Positions 21,966 through 33,601 of a stretch of 64,000 nt of DNA are shown piece after piece. Position 1 is the first letter of the stretch, and every line of letters starts with the position of its first letter. The DNA is taken from contig NC_085140.1 in NCBI RefSeq assembly GCF_024139115.2, positions 312,607,259 to 312,671,258 of the forward strand. The letters are read 5' to 3'. The position numbers and the translations under genes are program-made. The notes under the pieces were generated by a model, which saw only the letters and a program-made list of their open reading frames with translations, did no database searches and was not told the DNA's origin. Source of the stretch: Armigeres subalbatus (taxonomy: Eukaryota; Arthropoda; Insecta; Diptera; Culicidae).

Positions 21966-24945
21966 GTCATTCCAAGCCCTTCCAACTAAATTTGAAATGT
22001 TTCGCTTCATGCCTGAAATGTTTGTTTACAAACCCTCACCTATCCCGCTTTGATCCTCTCTTCTGGTCACTACCCTCTCGCTTATGCAAATACCGAAATG
22101 AATTGATTCCCTTCAAATCATATTGATGTTTCGCTAAACCATACACTTTTCGGAAAACAGAGTGCTTCATGCTAAACCTAGTAGGTACGTTAGCCCACCA
22201 GCAGAGCGGGAATGGCAGCCAAAGGAGCCGATTTCCAAGTTGGCCCAGGGCAGCGCCAAATCTAGTGCTACAGCAACTTGTTTCTACCTCCCCTCAGCTT
22301 AGACACATCCACGCACGCACCGCAGCAGGCGCAGCAGCATATGCAACATACTGCCGCCGCCTCGCAAAGCTGACTCGATGTTTTACAGTTCGTAAACATA
22401 AGTAGCGTAGCGTTAAAATTTATGCTTCCCCAATTCAGGCCTGGCGTCTTGACCGTCGCATTACCTTCGTCTTCGCCATATCTAGTGAATTGTACGCAAC
22501 GTGCAGCAGAGTGTGGGGAAGATGGAGGGAATGCAATACCACGCGCCAGCGTTGATTGTGACGCTGGACAACGTAAAAGGGGAATAGAAACTAACTAACG
22601 CTTGATTACACTATTTTACGTCATGAAAAAAACTGTAATTGAAGAATAGTTATTATTTAAATTATTTTTTAAAAGATTGCCTCGTATGTTTTTCCACATC
22701 ATTTTGGAAAATAAGGAATAAAATATTAAAATGACGCTTTTTCAATCAATATGGATAGTATAGATCATAAATGTCGACTAGAGAGAGAGCTTAAGTAATA
22801 CCCAAAAAACTGTTGTACGTTCTTGTAGCGTTTTGGGGCATTTTTCCCCGTCTCCTACCTTGGTACCACACAACGATAAGCATTGCAAAGGCACAGCGCA
22901 AGGAAACGCACATCAACCGGGGCGTGAAACGAGACCAAGAGTCGTGACCTAATTTTGAAATGCTATTGCGTTCTATAAAGCGAGTTCTTCTTTATTTCTG
23001 TTGCTATATTTCGATGCGTAAACGCATACGCCAGCAAAGGCGTACACGCGGTCGTTTTTTATTGCACTCAATGTTGCACAGTGGGAAAGCTTGTGATTGA
23101 ATGTGAAAAGTACTGCGTTATTCCGATTCTATTCCATATGACGCATTTCAAACTTAAGGAGAACAACAATGAAAATTTTGTAAAAAATATTAAAAACATT
23201 CTAAGTCCTTCAAAAGTAAAATACTTAGATGTTAAGGTGTTTGATGAAAATTAGAAAATTCTAATTAATCTACTTTATTGTTAGATATTGATTATAGTGA
23301 TTTTCAAGAAATTTGCCTCAAAATGCCACGAAAAAGGTGTCTTGAAGTCAGTAACGTTTTTCATTGGAATTACAATTAATCTTGAATGCATAATTTGAGC
23401 TTTGTAAAAATGTAGATTATATTATTCCTGTCCTCATCCAACGCAACCAACCCCACTGTTGTATTATCTATGGTAGGAATGGGGCAACACAATGTGGAAG
23501 AGGGAAGCCTAATCGTTCTATGACTGCACGCATTTTCGGTATAGTGACTGGTAGCCTCGGTCCCCCAGATCCCCCTGGTCCGTACTCTGCTGCACCGTCC
23601 TCGTCACATCGTTTCGTTGCCATCGACATCGACGCACAGCAGCAAACACACAAAAAAATGCGTTTCAGAACGCGTATATCGCTTCGCCATATGACTGCGA
23701 AAGCCCCGAAAGTAGGTCAAACGCATGCAGTTTCGAATGAGAACTATATTACTAGCCAGCCAATACCGACAACAACGGCGACAACAGTTTAGTAGGTCCT
23801 GTCAACATGTGTGTGACCTACCGAATTTGTGCTGCGTGTTGCACACACTTGGCTTCGTGGTGCGTCGAATGTCATAAATTAGACGGTCCCCATATGCTAC
23901 GACGGGGGAGAGCCAGGCAGACGGATCATTATTAGTTAGCTCGAATGCACAGTTGATGGGCCAAGCGGTGGGTATTCCCATCGCCGCCCAGAGAGAATGT
24001 GTCAAGATTTTTTTTCTGTTCATAACGCAATTCGAAAACTGTTTTTAGCCGTTGCTGCAGTTTGTTCGAAATGGTGCGTGCGCTGCCATTATCTTCGTTT
24101 GATGCGTGATTTTGATACGACGTGGCATTGATGGGGCACCGCAGCGCTTCGCTTTAGTTCGATGATCATCCGGTGGGATATTAAGATGTTGACACATCAA
24201 CGATGGATCTATGCGATGAGATCGCTTCGTTTATTATGAGTTTCACGCTTACGGTTTCTTGTTCAGTGACAACCATACAAAATTTTGCTATTTTTATACG
24301 CTCATCAAAAGGTTTTATGGATTTCAGAAATATTATTAGATAATTATGTACAGTGATTAGATTCGACGAAAAGATGCCGAAATCAATGTTTGGCGAAAAA
24401 GTTTTGAACCCAGAATAAGGTTTGTAAATTCAAACCGAAACTGTTCGAAAAGGAAGAAGACATGCGATAGCTTTTTTTTCGGACTGCTGTCATGTCCTAT
24501 AGAGAAGCATTAGAAAACAATTTTAAAATCCTTGAAAAAAATGTATGCAAATGGGAATAAAAATCTGACTGACGTGCAATTAGCGAAACGTTTTGAAGTA
24601 TATTTAAAAAAAATATTTCTATTATTTCTCTCTATGCTATGGGACATTTGAACGTTGACGCAACCGGTTGACTTATTACCACCCAGTAAACCACATATCG
24701 TATAACAAACAGCAAATAAAGTCGCAATTGCATCCATCAAAATTCTAAATTACACTACATATCAAACTTTGTCAGATTGTTTCCAAAAAATGTTGTATTG
24801 AATGCATCGTATACGATAATTTTTACCATAGTGAAAATCAGTCATAATTATGTGAATAAAAACTCGTAATGACTTCCCGCATAGAAAATTACCACAGGTG
24901 AAACAGTTCAAAATGTAACAGGATCATACGAGTTATGGTCACCTA

Positions 24946-25916
24946 CACCCAACCACACAGAGGGACGAATCCTTAGAAAGAGGGTCAAAAGGTCATTTTC
25001 CAAAATGATGTATTCTATTTTTTGAATATTTTTCTCGCATTATACAGGTTATAAAACAATGTAAATTGCTTTGGTTGAGTCAATTTGACGATATTGTGCC
25101 CATTGGGGTACCTTTGAAGTTGGCATGAAAACTGTTTCAAACACCATTGATAATATATAAATATGAAGTATGATATCTTTGCAATATTTTTCAAATTTGT
25201 TATTCAATCATTTCAAACTCAATACATCTTCAAAGATAACATAATCAACTATCAATTGCATACATTGTTTCACAAATTCATGAAATATTAACCCTTGGCT
25301 TATGGAGTTGAATTTGGGCTTATTTCGAAATTTACTCATTTCGTGGAGTTTTCATGTGGTCAGAAAACAATTTACCCATCATTACCCAGCGCTGAAAATC
25401 GCATGGCTACTACTTTACATTATATATTTTCAAACAAGACGAAATTTAGGGCCCGCCAGGGCCCGCAGGTTTTTTCCGAGGCATTTGAAAATGACGTAAA
25501 ATACATGAAAATGTATGTATATGTACTGCATGCTACAATCACAACACTCGTTATGAATGTAGTTGAAAATGATAAAATTTCATCACAGTAAGTATAATAA
25601 ACCCATTTGTTCTTATTTTAAGCCATATTTGTACTTTTGACCGTTTTTTTTTCAATCCGTCCCACTGTGAACCGGTAGTTGTTAGATTTTCTAACAATTC
25701 TGTATAAGAGTCTGCCAGAACCTGTATAAGAACTGGGCATATGCGAAATTGTTAGATTTGTATACAAAACATGTAAGAAAAGCTTACAAAATTGTTAGAT
25801 TCTTATACAATATTTGAATAAGAATCTAGCAAGTTCGCATATGCCCAGTTATTATACAGATTTTGGTAGATTCTTATACAGAACCGTTGGAAAATCTAAC
25901 AACCGCCGGTTGGGTG
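24946..25916. mobile_element. Nested transposons: palindromic TA-type MITE carrying an inner element
   Basis: The outer MITE has ends CACCCAACC and GGTTGGGTG flanked by TA (24944-24945, 25917-25918). The left arm shows the empty TA site near 5290. Its 3' half (25670-25916) is almost one long palindrome, with repeats of GTTAGATTTTC, CTGTATAAGA and GGGCATATGCGAA in inverted order. The inner element (24956-25669) interrupts the outer one ten bases from its left end. Without it the outer MITE is about 250 bp. Confidence 0.88.
24956..25669. mobile_element. 714-bp Transib-like non-autonomous element (inner)
   Basis: The left end CACAGAGGGACGAAT and the complemented right end CACAGTGGGACGGAT form the inverted repeat, and GGTCAAAAG follows on both sides. 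Flanks AACCA (24951-24955) and AACCG (25670-25674) look like a 5-bp duplication with one change. The opposite end of the host MITE confirms the original AACCG. A 5-bp duplication and a CACAGTG terminus are the signature of Transib. The 98-codon frame at 25295-25591 shows no RAG1-like motif, so the element is non-autonomous. The superfamily assignment is inference from ends alone. Confidence 0.65.
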
Positions 25917-26206
25917 TATTAACGGTATGATCTTAGTAAGTTTCATGCTGAAAGGTAAAACATTGTCTGTACCATAATAGTTGTTGTACCCTGCTGTTTG
26001 ACGCTGGCTCATCCTTCGTCAGCGTCGCCATATATAGTTTTGTTAGAAACTGTAACACGTTTTGCATTGTCAATAAAGTTTTTTTTTTGTAGTTTCGGCG
26101 GTATTCCGGGCAAAGAAGTGTTTTTACGGAGTGTTACGGGTGCGCTTCTGTCGTTAGGTATAAAGGAACATCAAAATCCACAAATAAATTACTCAGGAAT
26201 CGACGT

Positions 26207-27737
26207 CCAAAAACAGGACCAAGAAGAGGCAACGGTGGAGTGGTTTGACGGATCCGTTTACAAGAACAAATGATATTAAGCTGGACCAAATCTGGGAGAG
26301 AATGGAAATGCTATCCATGCAGAAGGTGAAGTTGGCATACTTAGAAAAGGTATTTCGGAGAAAATTATTTCTTTAGACCATTTGAGATTTTCGAGCGAAG
26401 CTATTCTGAATTCCCAAGGGAATCGATTTTAAATTCTGTAGGCCCTTCTTCTGAGATTCTAAATAAAATCCTTAAGGATTTGCAAGAGAATCCTGCTAAG
26501 ATTACGAATAAAAATTCTTCTTGTTTTCCGATGGGATTATTTTTAAATTCTCAAAAGATTACATTTGGAAACTTTCAGACCCACTTCTATCAGAATCCTG
26601 GAATCCCGAGAGGATTTCTTTCAAAATTTCGTAAGTAATACTTCTGAAATACTGGAAGAATTTCCTTCGGAATCCCAGAAGAATGCCACTCGGAATCCCG
26701 TGAGCTGTTTCGATGTTTTCGATGTGGTGTGGATGTGGCGCATCATTTTTTTTGGCTTTACTTATTTATTTCTACTCAGCAGTCAAAATAATCAATTATT
26801 TTCTCATTGTTTCAGGAGCAATCAACAGCAGCTGATTCAGTTTTTTCATCATGATAGTAAAGATCGATGACTTACAGCCAACCCCTTATACGGCTCCATG
26901 CCTCGCCCTTCACCTAGCACCAACATCCACCTCATAATTATCTCAAGCCGCTTCGCCAAGAGGTTAAGGACAAGCTCTCCTTGACTACCACCAGCAAAGT
27001 TACTCTCCCAGTCCAATACCTACAAGGCGTTCAAGCACGTTCAAGGCTATCCGCTATTGGTATCAGCGTACACCGGGTCCGCGACGTTAGGCATAATGGC
27101 CATTAGGCATAACGGACGATAGGGAAAATATACGCATAATGGACGTTTGGCATAATTCTGCCTTTATTATTTCATAGGCTGTTTTTGGGCCATTTTATTA
27201 CTAACGTCCTTATGCCTAAGTCCTTATGCTTAACGTACTTATGCCTAACGGGGTATACTTGCGTACACACGATGGTCAAATGCCTTTTCCAAGACCAAAG
27301 GGTCATCTGCCCCAGGAAACCTTTGGAAACAACTATGGAAAACCGCCGTAGATAAATCGCTGGGAGAATATCAGCTCTACAGAAGTGCGGATCTACTGAA
27401 ATATAAAAGGATGTGGCTTTCAGCAGGAGACGACTAATACTTTGGATCTTGCTTTGGATCCTCTCATTGAACATTGTGAACGTTTACTTTTAATGAATTT
27501 ATTTCTTATAAAACAAAAACTTGATCAATAAAAATACTTAATAACATATCATATATGTAACATTAATTATTATTTTTTTCCATGAAAATAAAAAATAAAA
27601 TAGATTTTTATTTGAACCGTACCAACAACGGTTTTTCGTTATAATGTAACCATTATCCTACCATTGTACCAATTCCCTGGAGATAAATTAAACAACCTTA
27701 CAAGATACGGTTTTATTACTGTTCACGTGTAAAAATT
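26207..27737. other. 1.5-kb segment present only in the right arm
   Basis: The left arm joins AATCGACGT directly to GTTCGA near 4975, while here 1.5 kb intervenes. No terminal inverted repeat or clear duplication is seen (only ACGT or ACGTG microhomology), so a deletion in the left arm is as likely as an insertion here. Contents: degenerate GGATT/AATCC minisatellite-like sequence at 26340-26700, unassigned DNA, an inverted cluster of GGCATAA words at 27079-27262, and an A+T-rich tail. Confidence 0.6.
27079..27262. repeat. Small foldback of GGCATAA/TTATGCC words
   Basis: The left half repeats TTAGGCATAATGG, TTAGGCATAACGG and TTGGCATAAT. The right half has their complements (CTTATGCCTAAG, CTTATGCTTAACG, CTTATGCCTAACG). 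It has the same design as the 17-bp foldbacks at 47.9 and 59.8 kb but a different word. Confidence 0.65.
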
Positions 27738-28086
27738 GTTCGAGAAAAGTTGAATTTTGTTACGGTTCATTCTTAACAACCCGTTATTCGTATGGACGAG
27801 TTCCAAAAAACAATAATCAATATGGTCAAAACTTTACCTAACAACAGTTAGCTTAAGGTTTTTGTTACCGTTCTGGTTACGGTTCAGAAAGGAACATAGA
27901 CCGTATTTGATGATGTTTTGTTATGGTTAAGAATTATGCGGGTAATATTCCTTGCAATAGCCTATATCAGTGCAAATGAATGTCTATGTGAATCGAAACC
28001 ACTTCAGTCCAAATGGCTTATAGAAGTTTCAAGCAGTTGTAAAGATATAAGTTGTGCAGTTTGACAAAAATCAGATTCACTTCAAG

Positions 28087-28155
28087 ATGTGCAGTGGGCG
28101 GTGGTAGAGTATCCGCCTGCAGATTCAAAGATCGCATGTTCGAGTCTTGGTGCTG
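28087..28155 (+). repeat. tRNA-like segment, right-arm copy
   Basis: Counterpart of 4580-4645, with the box-A-like GGTGGTAGAGTA and box-B-like TGTTCGAGTCTTGG. The T-stem is not complementary, so it is probably a decayed tRNA-derived repeat. Confidence 0.35.
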
Positions 28156-28315
28156 GCATTTTTGTATATTTTAATGTTTAATCGTAATACTGTTCGCATG
28201 ATGTCGGAAAAAAATGTGAAATAAAACTCGTGTACCTATATCGCCTCCGTTTTGGTACGTATATAGCCAATCTATGCATTATATATGGTTAAGTTGGTTC
28301 TTATATAAACACCTA

Positions 28316-28541
28316 CTGTCGTGCGGGGCTTCATTTGATTACAGGGGCTACTTTGTATTTAAAATTTTCTGAAAAAATTAAACGAAATAAATACAAAATT
28401 TGAAACAGAAAGCTGCCATCCAACTATCAACAATACAACTGAATGGTGATAATGGAAATTTGATAGTAATTTACGTTATAATTCTTGTTTCAAAATGTCC
28501 AAAGTAGCCCCCGATTTGTCAAAAGAAGCCCCGCACGACGG
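28316..28541. mobile_element. 226-bp TA-type MITE present only in the right arm
   Basis: Ends CTGTCGTGCGGGGCTTC and, complemented, CCGTCGTGCGGGGCTTC, followed inside by GGGGCTACTTTG on both sides. TA flanks at 28314-28315 and 28542-28543 match the single TA of the left arm's empty site near 4430. The interior is A+T-rich and non-coding. It fits a Tc1/mariner-type MITE. Confidence 0.85.
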
Positions 28542-28905
28542 TATATCAAGAGTTATAGATACCAGAATGTTGACTGGGTTGTAGCTATCGGGCAAGTAAG
28601 TAAAGTGTATGTTATAGTCGTCGCGAAATGGTTAAAATACCAAATCAGTGAAATACATTAGACATACATTGCGTTTTCGTCTTTGTATGATCATGCATAT
28701 GGCGTCGTTCAAAAGAAATAATTCTCGCCAAACTTTTCAAAAAGACTTGAGTAACATTTTTTTTTATAAATTTGTTTGAATACTGCAATCAAAAGCTTTC
28801 ATATTGGTCTGTTGATTGTAATATTCAAATTCATGAAAGGAAGGTCCTTAGGCAAGAATTAGTCGCTTACCAAGGCGATTTCCAATAGATTTCCTTCTCA
28901 ACTTA

Positions 28906-29070
28906 TATACCATTCCTTTCTAGTGCGCTCATAGAGATGCAGAGGATTCCTAGGTCTCTTGTAGCAACGAGTGTCGAACTAACATTCCTCTCCTTATCCT
29001 AATTGACTGTGAGGACGTGGCCTGCATCGTTATTGGTATTGAATTAAAGAAAAGCATGTACATTGTACAG
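28906..29070 (+). repeat. Dispersed repeat R3, copy just outside the duplication
   Basis: Similar at roughly 75-80 % to 21255-21425, with GAGGATTCCTAGGTCTCTTG, GAGTGTCGAACTAAC and GCATCGTTATTGGTATTG. It sits directly against the outer boundary of the right arm. Confidence 0.65.
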
Positions 29071-29379
29071 TGAGAATACCCGAGCAGGAGCGACGACCTC
29101 GATATCAGAAATTGGTATGAACTGTGCACAACTAAGCATTTGTATGTCAGCATAGTCTAAATTTCACAGATTCTGAGAAATCTCACCAGGGCTCGTACTT
29201 TTCGTTTCGATAAGACGAAATCAAGTGATTTTCGGGTCAAAAGATAATCTTTTTTCGTAGTTTGTGGTGAAAAACATCTTCTCTAGAGGGAACCTGGAAG
29301 AAAAACGAGCCTAGTTTCATCATATTTACGCCTTACCTACTTTGCACGAAAACTTTTGGTAAGCAGTTACAAAAAATGT

Positions 29380-29462
29380 ATGACCGTAACGGGATTCGAA
29401 CCTAGAACATATACAAAGTTGACGATAGGATGCGGTCACTAAACCATAACACCACATCGGCT
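29380..29462 (-). repeat. tRNA-like SINE head candidate
   Basis: On the minus strand there is an A-box-like TGGTTTAGTGACCGC and a B box GGTTCGAATCCCG, about 35 bp apart. The 3' part continues into TACGGTCATACA without a tRNA acceptor pairing. Probably a tRNA-derived SINE; its ends are not defined. Confidence 0.4.
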
Positions 29463-30100
29463 GCATATAGGATTTATAAGAAGTGTTTGTTCCATCAAGG
29501 CTACTTTTTTTGCAACTGGTGATGGCACGAAAAGAATGAAAGAAGTGGAAGACGAGCAAATCAACTTTACGCGGTATTGGTACCCGAATAGACAAACAAG
29601 TTCAATAATGTTAATGTTGATTAAATTGCAAAATGAGATATGGAGTTGACTGATATAAGAGATAAAATATCTGACGACCATATCAATATTTTTCACTAAC
29701 ATATCTTAAGGAGGTCAAGTTATGCTATTTGTAAGAAGTGATCAATATCATACTTCGGTGCATATTTTCGATATTGTTGCCTGTTCTTTTATCTCTTATA
29801 TCAATCAAGTCCATATCACGTTTTGTAATTCTGTAGTGAGGGAAAAATGGATATCTCTCATCAGACCTTTTTTCTTTCCCGTAGAACAATTTCTCGGCAA
29901 AAATCTGCGTGAGTGAGCATCTTCTGCTCTTGCGAATGAGCGATAATTTCGATCCTTGGTGAGTTGGTTTAACCATCTCAACCTTTCGCGACTCGCATGG
30001 TCCTGGATCACAAATGCAGGTCCGCCGCTCTTATGAACGACAAGCGTGCTTTTTCGAAGGTGTTGTACTTTTTGCAGCGGTGTGAGTCCCGGGAGGTTAA
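29463..30100. other. Unassigned, with inverted TATCAATAT/TCTCTTATATCA words
   Basis: No gene. Around 29635-29830 the words TGATATAAGAGATAAAA and TTTTATCTCTTATATCA face each other, suggesting a small foldback of about 190 bp without clear ends. Confidence 0.4.
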
Positions 30101-30270
30101 CAGGAGGTCCTTCGTGGCTTAGTTGGTTGAAAAAACCATTCTAGCGTACTAAGGGTAGTGAGTTCGAGTCCCATCGAAGGAAAGTAGTAACCTTCAGTAC
30201 ATTTTTCAAATCAAAATCTTCCATATAATGTACATATTCACATCTGAGTTTTCATAACATTGTAAATTAA
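30101..30270 (+). mobile_element. tRNA-derived SINE, second family, third copy
   Basis: The head GGAGGTCCTTCGTGGCTTAG contains the A box TGGCTTAGTTGG, and the B box is GAGTTCGAGTCCC at 30160-30172, better preserved than in the arm copies. The body then gives CAGTACATTTTTC. The end is not clear. Confidence 0.7.
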
Positions 30271-30654
30271 TGTAGCTTTTGAAATCTGTGCGAGAGGTAT
30301 CACAAGTTTTGCATTTCTGTAGACCTCGAGGTATCACTACCAGTGGTTGCCAAGTGATGAATCAAAATTGCGGTTCATTTTTTTAAATATAGTTTTTTGC
30401 TGTATAGCGATGGACATTATTAGAATTTATATCTGTGAAATAATCGGATCGTTTTTTTTTTGTTATTGGCCAATCTGATTAAATTGATCTTAATTAATTA
30501 TCTAAGAGATAACTCGTCTAGCTCAAACCTTTGTAGGGGTATGTGGAAGGACCATCATCATCATCTTAAATGTTGGAGTCGGGTGGGTCCAATACCCGGA
30601 AAATAGGCAATTTACTTTGATTGAACTTAACATCTTTGTGAAATACGTTAACTC
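30271..30654. other. Unassigned A+T-rich sequence
   Basis: Nothing recognised apart from short T-runs and a CATCATCATC simple stretch near 30552. Confidence 0.4.
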
Positions 30655-31065
30655 TGTCAATTTTAGGTTTCGGTTTTAGGCACGGTTTCGGTTTTGATTT
30701 GATAAATTGAAAGCAGATTTATCCTTATTGTAATGAACTTTAGGATAACCTTGTGGTTCCCCAAATCACTAACCATTTCTTCCCGTTCCACCTCGTTCTC
30801 CTTCAAACCACGAAATAATCGAAAGTCATCTAGCCGAATTTCATTTGACCGAATTGAACATTTGTATGAAACGGTTATTGGGCCAAAAACGGTTTGGGAA
30901 ATAAGAAATAAGGAGTAAGTAGTGAGACGTCTCACCCGCGTTTCTTAATTCTCACTTCGCACTTTTCACAGTGCCGAATGAGAAATGAGAAGTGAACCGT
31001 CTCACTTCTAATTTCTCATTTCGCATTTCTTACTTTTCACTTCTCATTCCTCATTTCTCACGTGC
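30655..31065. repeat. Foldback-type repeat with a GTGAGACGTCTCAC core
   Basis: The core 30905-31062 is built of AGTGAGAAGTGAGACG-like words and their complements, with GTGAGACGTCTCAC at its left. Similar cores occur at 48330-48570 and 59945-60105 inside larger foldbacks. The left part (30660-30900) has GGTTTCGGTTTT words and CCGAATT/TTTGGGCCAAA remnants, suggesting a decayed member of the same family. Confidence 0.55.
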
Positions 31066-33601
31066 ATATGAGGCAGAACCTGTGGCCTTTATCAATTCAA
31101 AACAAAGGCATACGAAAACGCCAAAAAAAGATAATAATTTAAAAAAATGTGGGAATTAATAATAAAAGTCCGTCTACAATATAAGTACGTTGTATTCTAT
31201 TCTATTTGATTCCAACTCAACCTCAACTGTGTCTCTTCGATAACTTTTTGTAGCAGAAACGCGCGGAGATATCAACGAACTCATAGTAAATGTGGCATTA
31301 AAATAAGGGGTTCGATTATTTTCTAGAAGAGTTATTTAACTATTTACTAAACAAATGAGTCCGATAATTCTTCAAATACCGTAAATGCAAAAGTTCTGGA
31401 AAACAACTGCACAGAACCAATGTCCGAAAAACTCCATAACTTGCATTAGGAAATTGCATCCACCCATCGCCCCATCGACGACATCGCAATCCGCAGCGGG
31501 ATCACAACCGCTGACATCAACGATCCCGCAAAAACCATTTGCCGTCCGAAATGTTTGTTCGGTATTTATTTCGATTTATATTCATTTCCCCATTTTGTGC
31601 GATGATATATGGCTGTTCCGTTGTGGCCACGTACTCCTCGTGATGATGCCTCACGCTTGCATTAGGTTGGCCCTTCTATAGAACCTTCGTGGACGACGTA
31701 CGCCCGTTGCCGGCTTGTAGCCATTATTTCGATCCATTTCCATTTCGCCGTCGCATCCATCTGGAGAAATGAATAGTTTTGACTGTTCCACTGATTCGAA
31801 AAGTTGCATCCCTAAAGTTCGCGGAACTGACGTTATTGAAAATGGACAATATTGTTGCGAAATGCAGAATCTCTGCCTTCACGGTCCACAAATTGAAATT
31901 GATGACTATTTGTAAAATGCTAATTTCATGTATATTGCCGCTATCTGTCATTCATTTGTTCCGTTTGCATTTGTCCCTTTGGTCCGGAGAATCCGATTCG
32001 GGGTACACGGTTCGATATCGGTTTTTTGGCTGACCACCACTCCACTCTGTCCTATCTATTCCGAGTATGAAGAGAACTTTGTTCTTTTACCCGTAGAAAT
32101 GGATGCAAGAGGGTGGCGATACTTTCAGCATCGTCCACTCATCTCTGTCCATAACCGCTCTGGGACGAATGTGGATCTGCTCTTCGTGTGGACTGGGGAT
32201 TTGCCAATTCTAGCGGGTTTCATTTCTGTCTCCGCTGAGTGTTTAATGAATATTGATTTATAGGTGCGCTTCAGAATTAGATTTTTTTTTCGTATCAAAT
32301 TGCCCCACCTCTGCAGGGAAGAGCCACACCGGAAGATTGGCTGTCCACGCAGGACATATTGACAGGGCCTGCCGCCATCAGCATCGGTATGACAGTGCAA
32401 ACATTATCATCGCATGTATCAACAATCACGTTTTTCACGGTAATGGCAATACCGGCAGGAAGATGCTGCTCCTGGAGAGCTTTATCATTGTCGTTTCAAT
32501 CAAGCTGGACACACGGAACCGTACAGCTAGACGGCCGAAATGGAAATTGATTTCCTATTAGGCCGCGGCGCTACCTTGATACATTGCCAACTTCGAACTT
32601 CGTGACGATGGAGGGTGGAAGCCAATGGAAAAACTACACATTTCGATTCTGGGCGGTGCGTCTGTCAAATAGAAGTCGTCGTCGTCGTGGTCGCCAGATG
32701 AAATAGTGAAATTGTGATTCGACTTTTTTTGTGACATGTATTCCGGTTTCCTTGGCTGCTGTTTGAATTTCAATTTTCATTTCGCATTCGCGCCTCCCGG
32801 TATCGTTGCCCGCTCAACCCGTTCGGTGGTGGCCATTATTCAACTAGCCGAAACGAGCGCAGGATTTCGATTTTTTCCAGTTGATTTAATGCGATATGTC
32901 GCGCTGCTGCTGGTGCCGAGCCACGTTGACGGATGTCAAAATGCGTGCGTCTGGTGTTTGCGTTTGGCACCTGGTAGAGTGAGCTGAGGGCGTTGACGAA
33001 TTCGCCATCACAATGGCTATTGTGTGCGATTTGAACGATGGCGACGACGACGACCCGCGCTCGGCGGCAAACGGCGTTGTTTCATTAGTCTATGCAAATA
33101 TGTATCTTTTCTTATCGATGCCCACGGGATGGTGGCGGGCTGCTGCTACCGATCTGGGAAGGAGTGTTGTCAATGGCTTCGAAGTGGTAGGGTGAGAAAG
33201 TTCTTCCTAACGATTGAATCGTTTTAATTAATTGGTATCGTGTCTGGAACATTTTTGATATGCTGCACATGGAATGAGAATGGTTCGGGATGGGGGCGCA
33301 TGGTACTGGAACAATTGCGAAAGAGTTCAAGTTATAATTTTCTGAGATCAAAATTCGCCCACTTTCTGAATTAGATTCAATTCGAGAGATTTATACATTC
33401 CTAACTTTTTAATTATTGACCTTATCATATTCATATGTTTGTTGGAGTGTTTTGCAACTATGGTAATATTGAGTAAGTGACCATCACGATTCAACCGCCT
33501 GAATTTGGGGGGAAAGGGAAGGAATTGATGCATTTGCCCCCGGCCGCTAGCCGAATATATCTCTGAACTGAACAGACGTCCAAAATTACTAAACAAAAAG
33601 T
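31066..33601. other. Unassigned, GC-richer and low-repeat DNA
   Basis: No coding exon can be supported, though several 80-110-codon frames overlap on both strands. Base composition changes visibly at about 31450-33200, which has many CG dinucleotides and few T-runs. This looks like non-repetitive host DNA, for example an intron with regulatory sequence. An octamer ATGCAAAT occurs near 33094. No function can be shown. Confidence 0.4.

Larger units (their letters stand above)
18888..28890 (-). repeat. Right arm of the giant inverted duplication
   Basis: Reverse-complement partner of 4088-10822. It is about 3.3 kb longer, mostly because of segments absent from the left arm: a hAT-type MITE (20468-20945), a nested pair of elements (24946-25916), a 1.5-kb stretch (about 26207-27737) and a 226-bp MITE (28316-28541). 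It has also lost the head of one Feilai SINE. Its inner end runs on into the palindromic minisatellite (18665-18887), while the left arm stops and unrelated DNA follows, so the breakpoint lies in or near that minisatellite. Confidence 0.9.

Noticed and set aside
4088..28890. A Maverick/Polinton or other giant DNA transposon defined by the long inverted repeats
   Set aside because: No polymerase B, integrase, ATPase or capsid frames occur in the spacer or arms, no target duplication is visible, and the arms contain ordinary dispersed repeats.
4088..28890. LTR retrotransposon
   Set aside because: The arms are inverted, not direct, and no TG...CA ends, primer-binding site or integrase were found.
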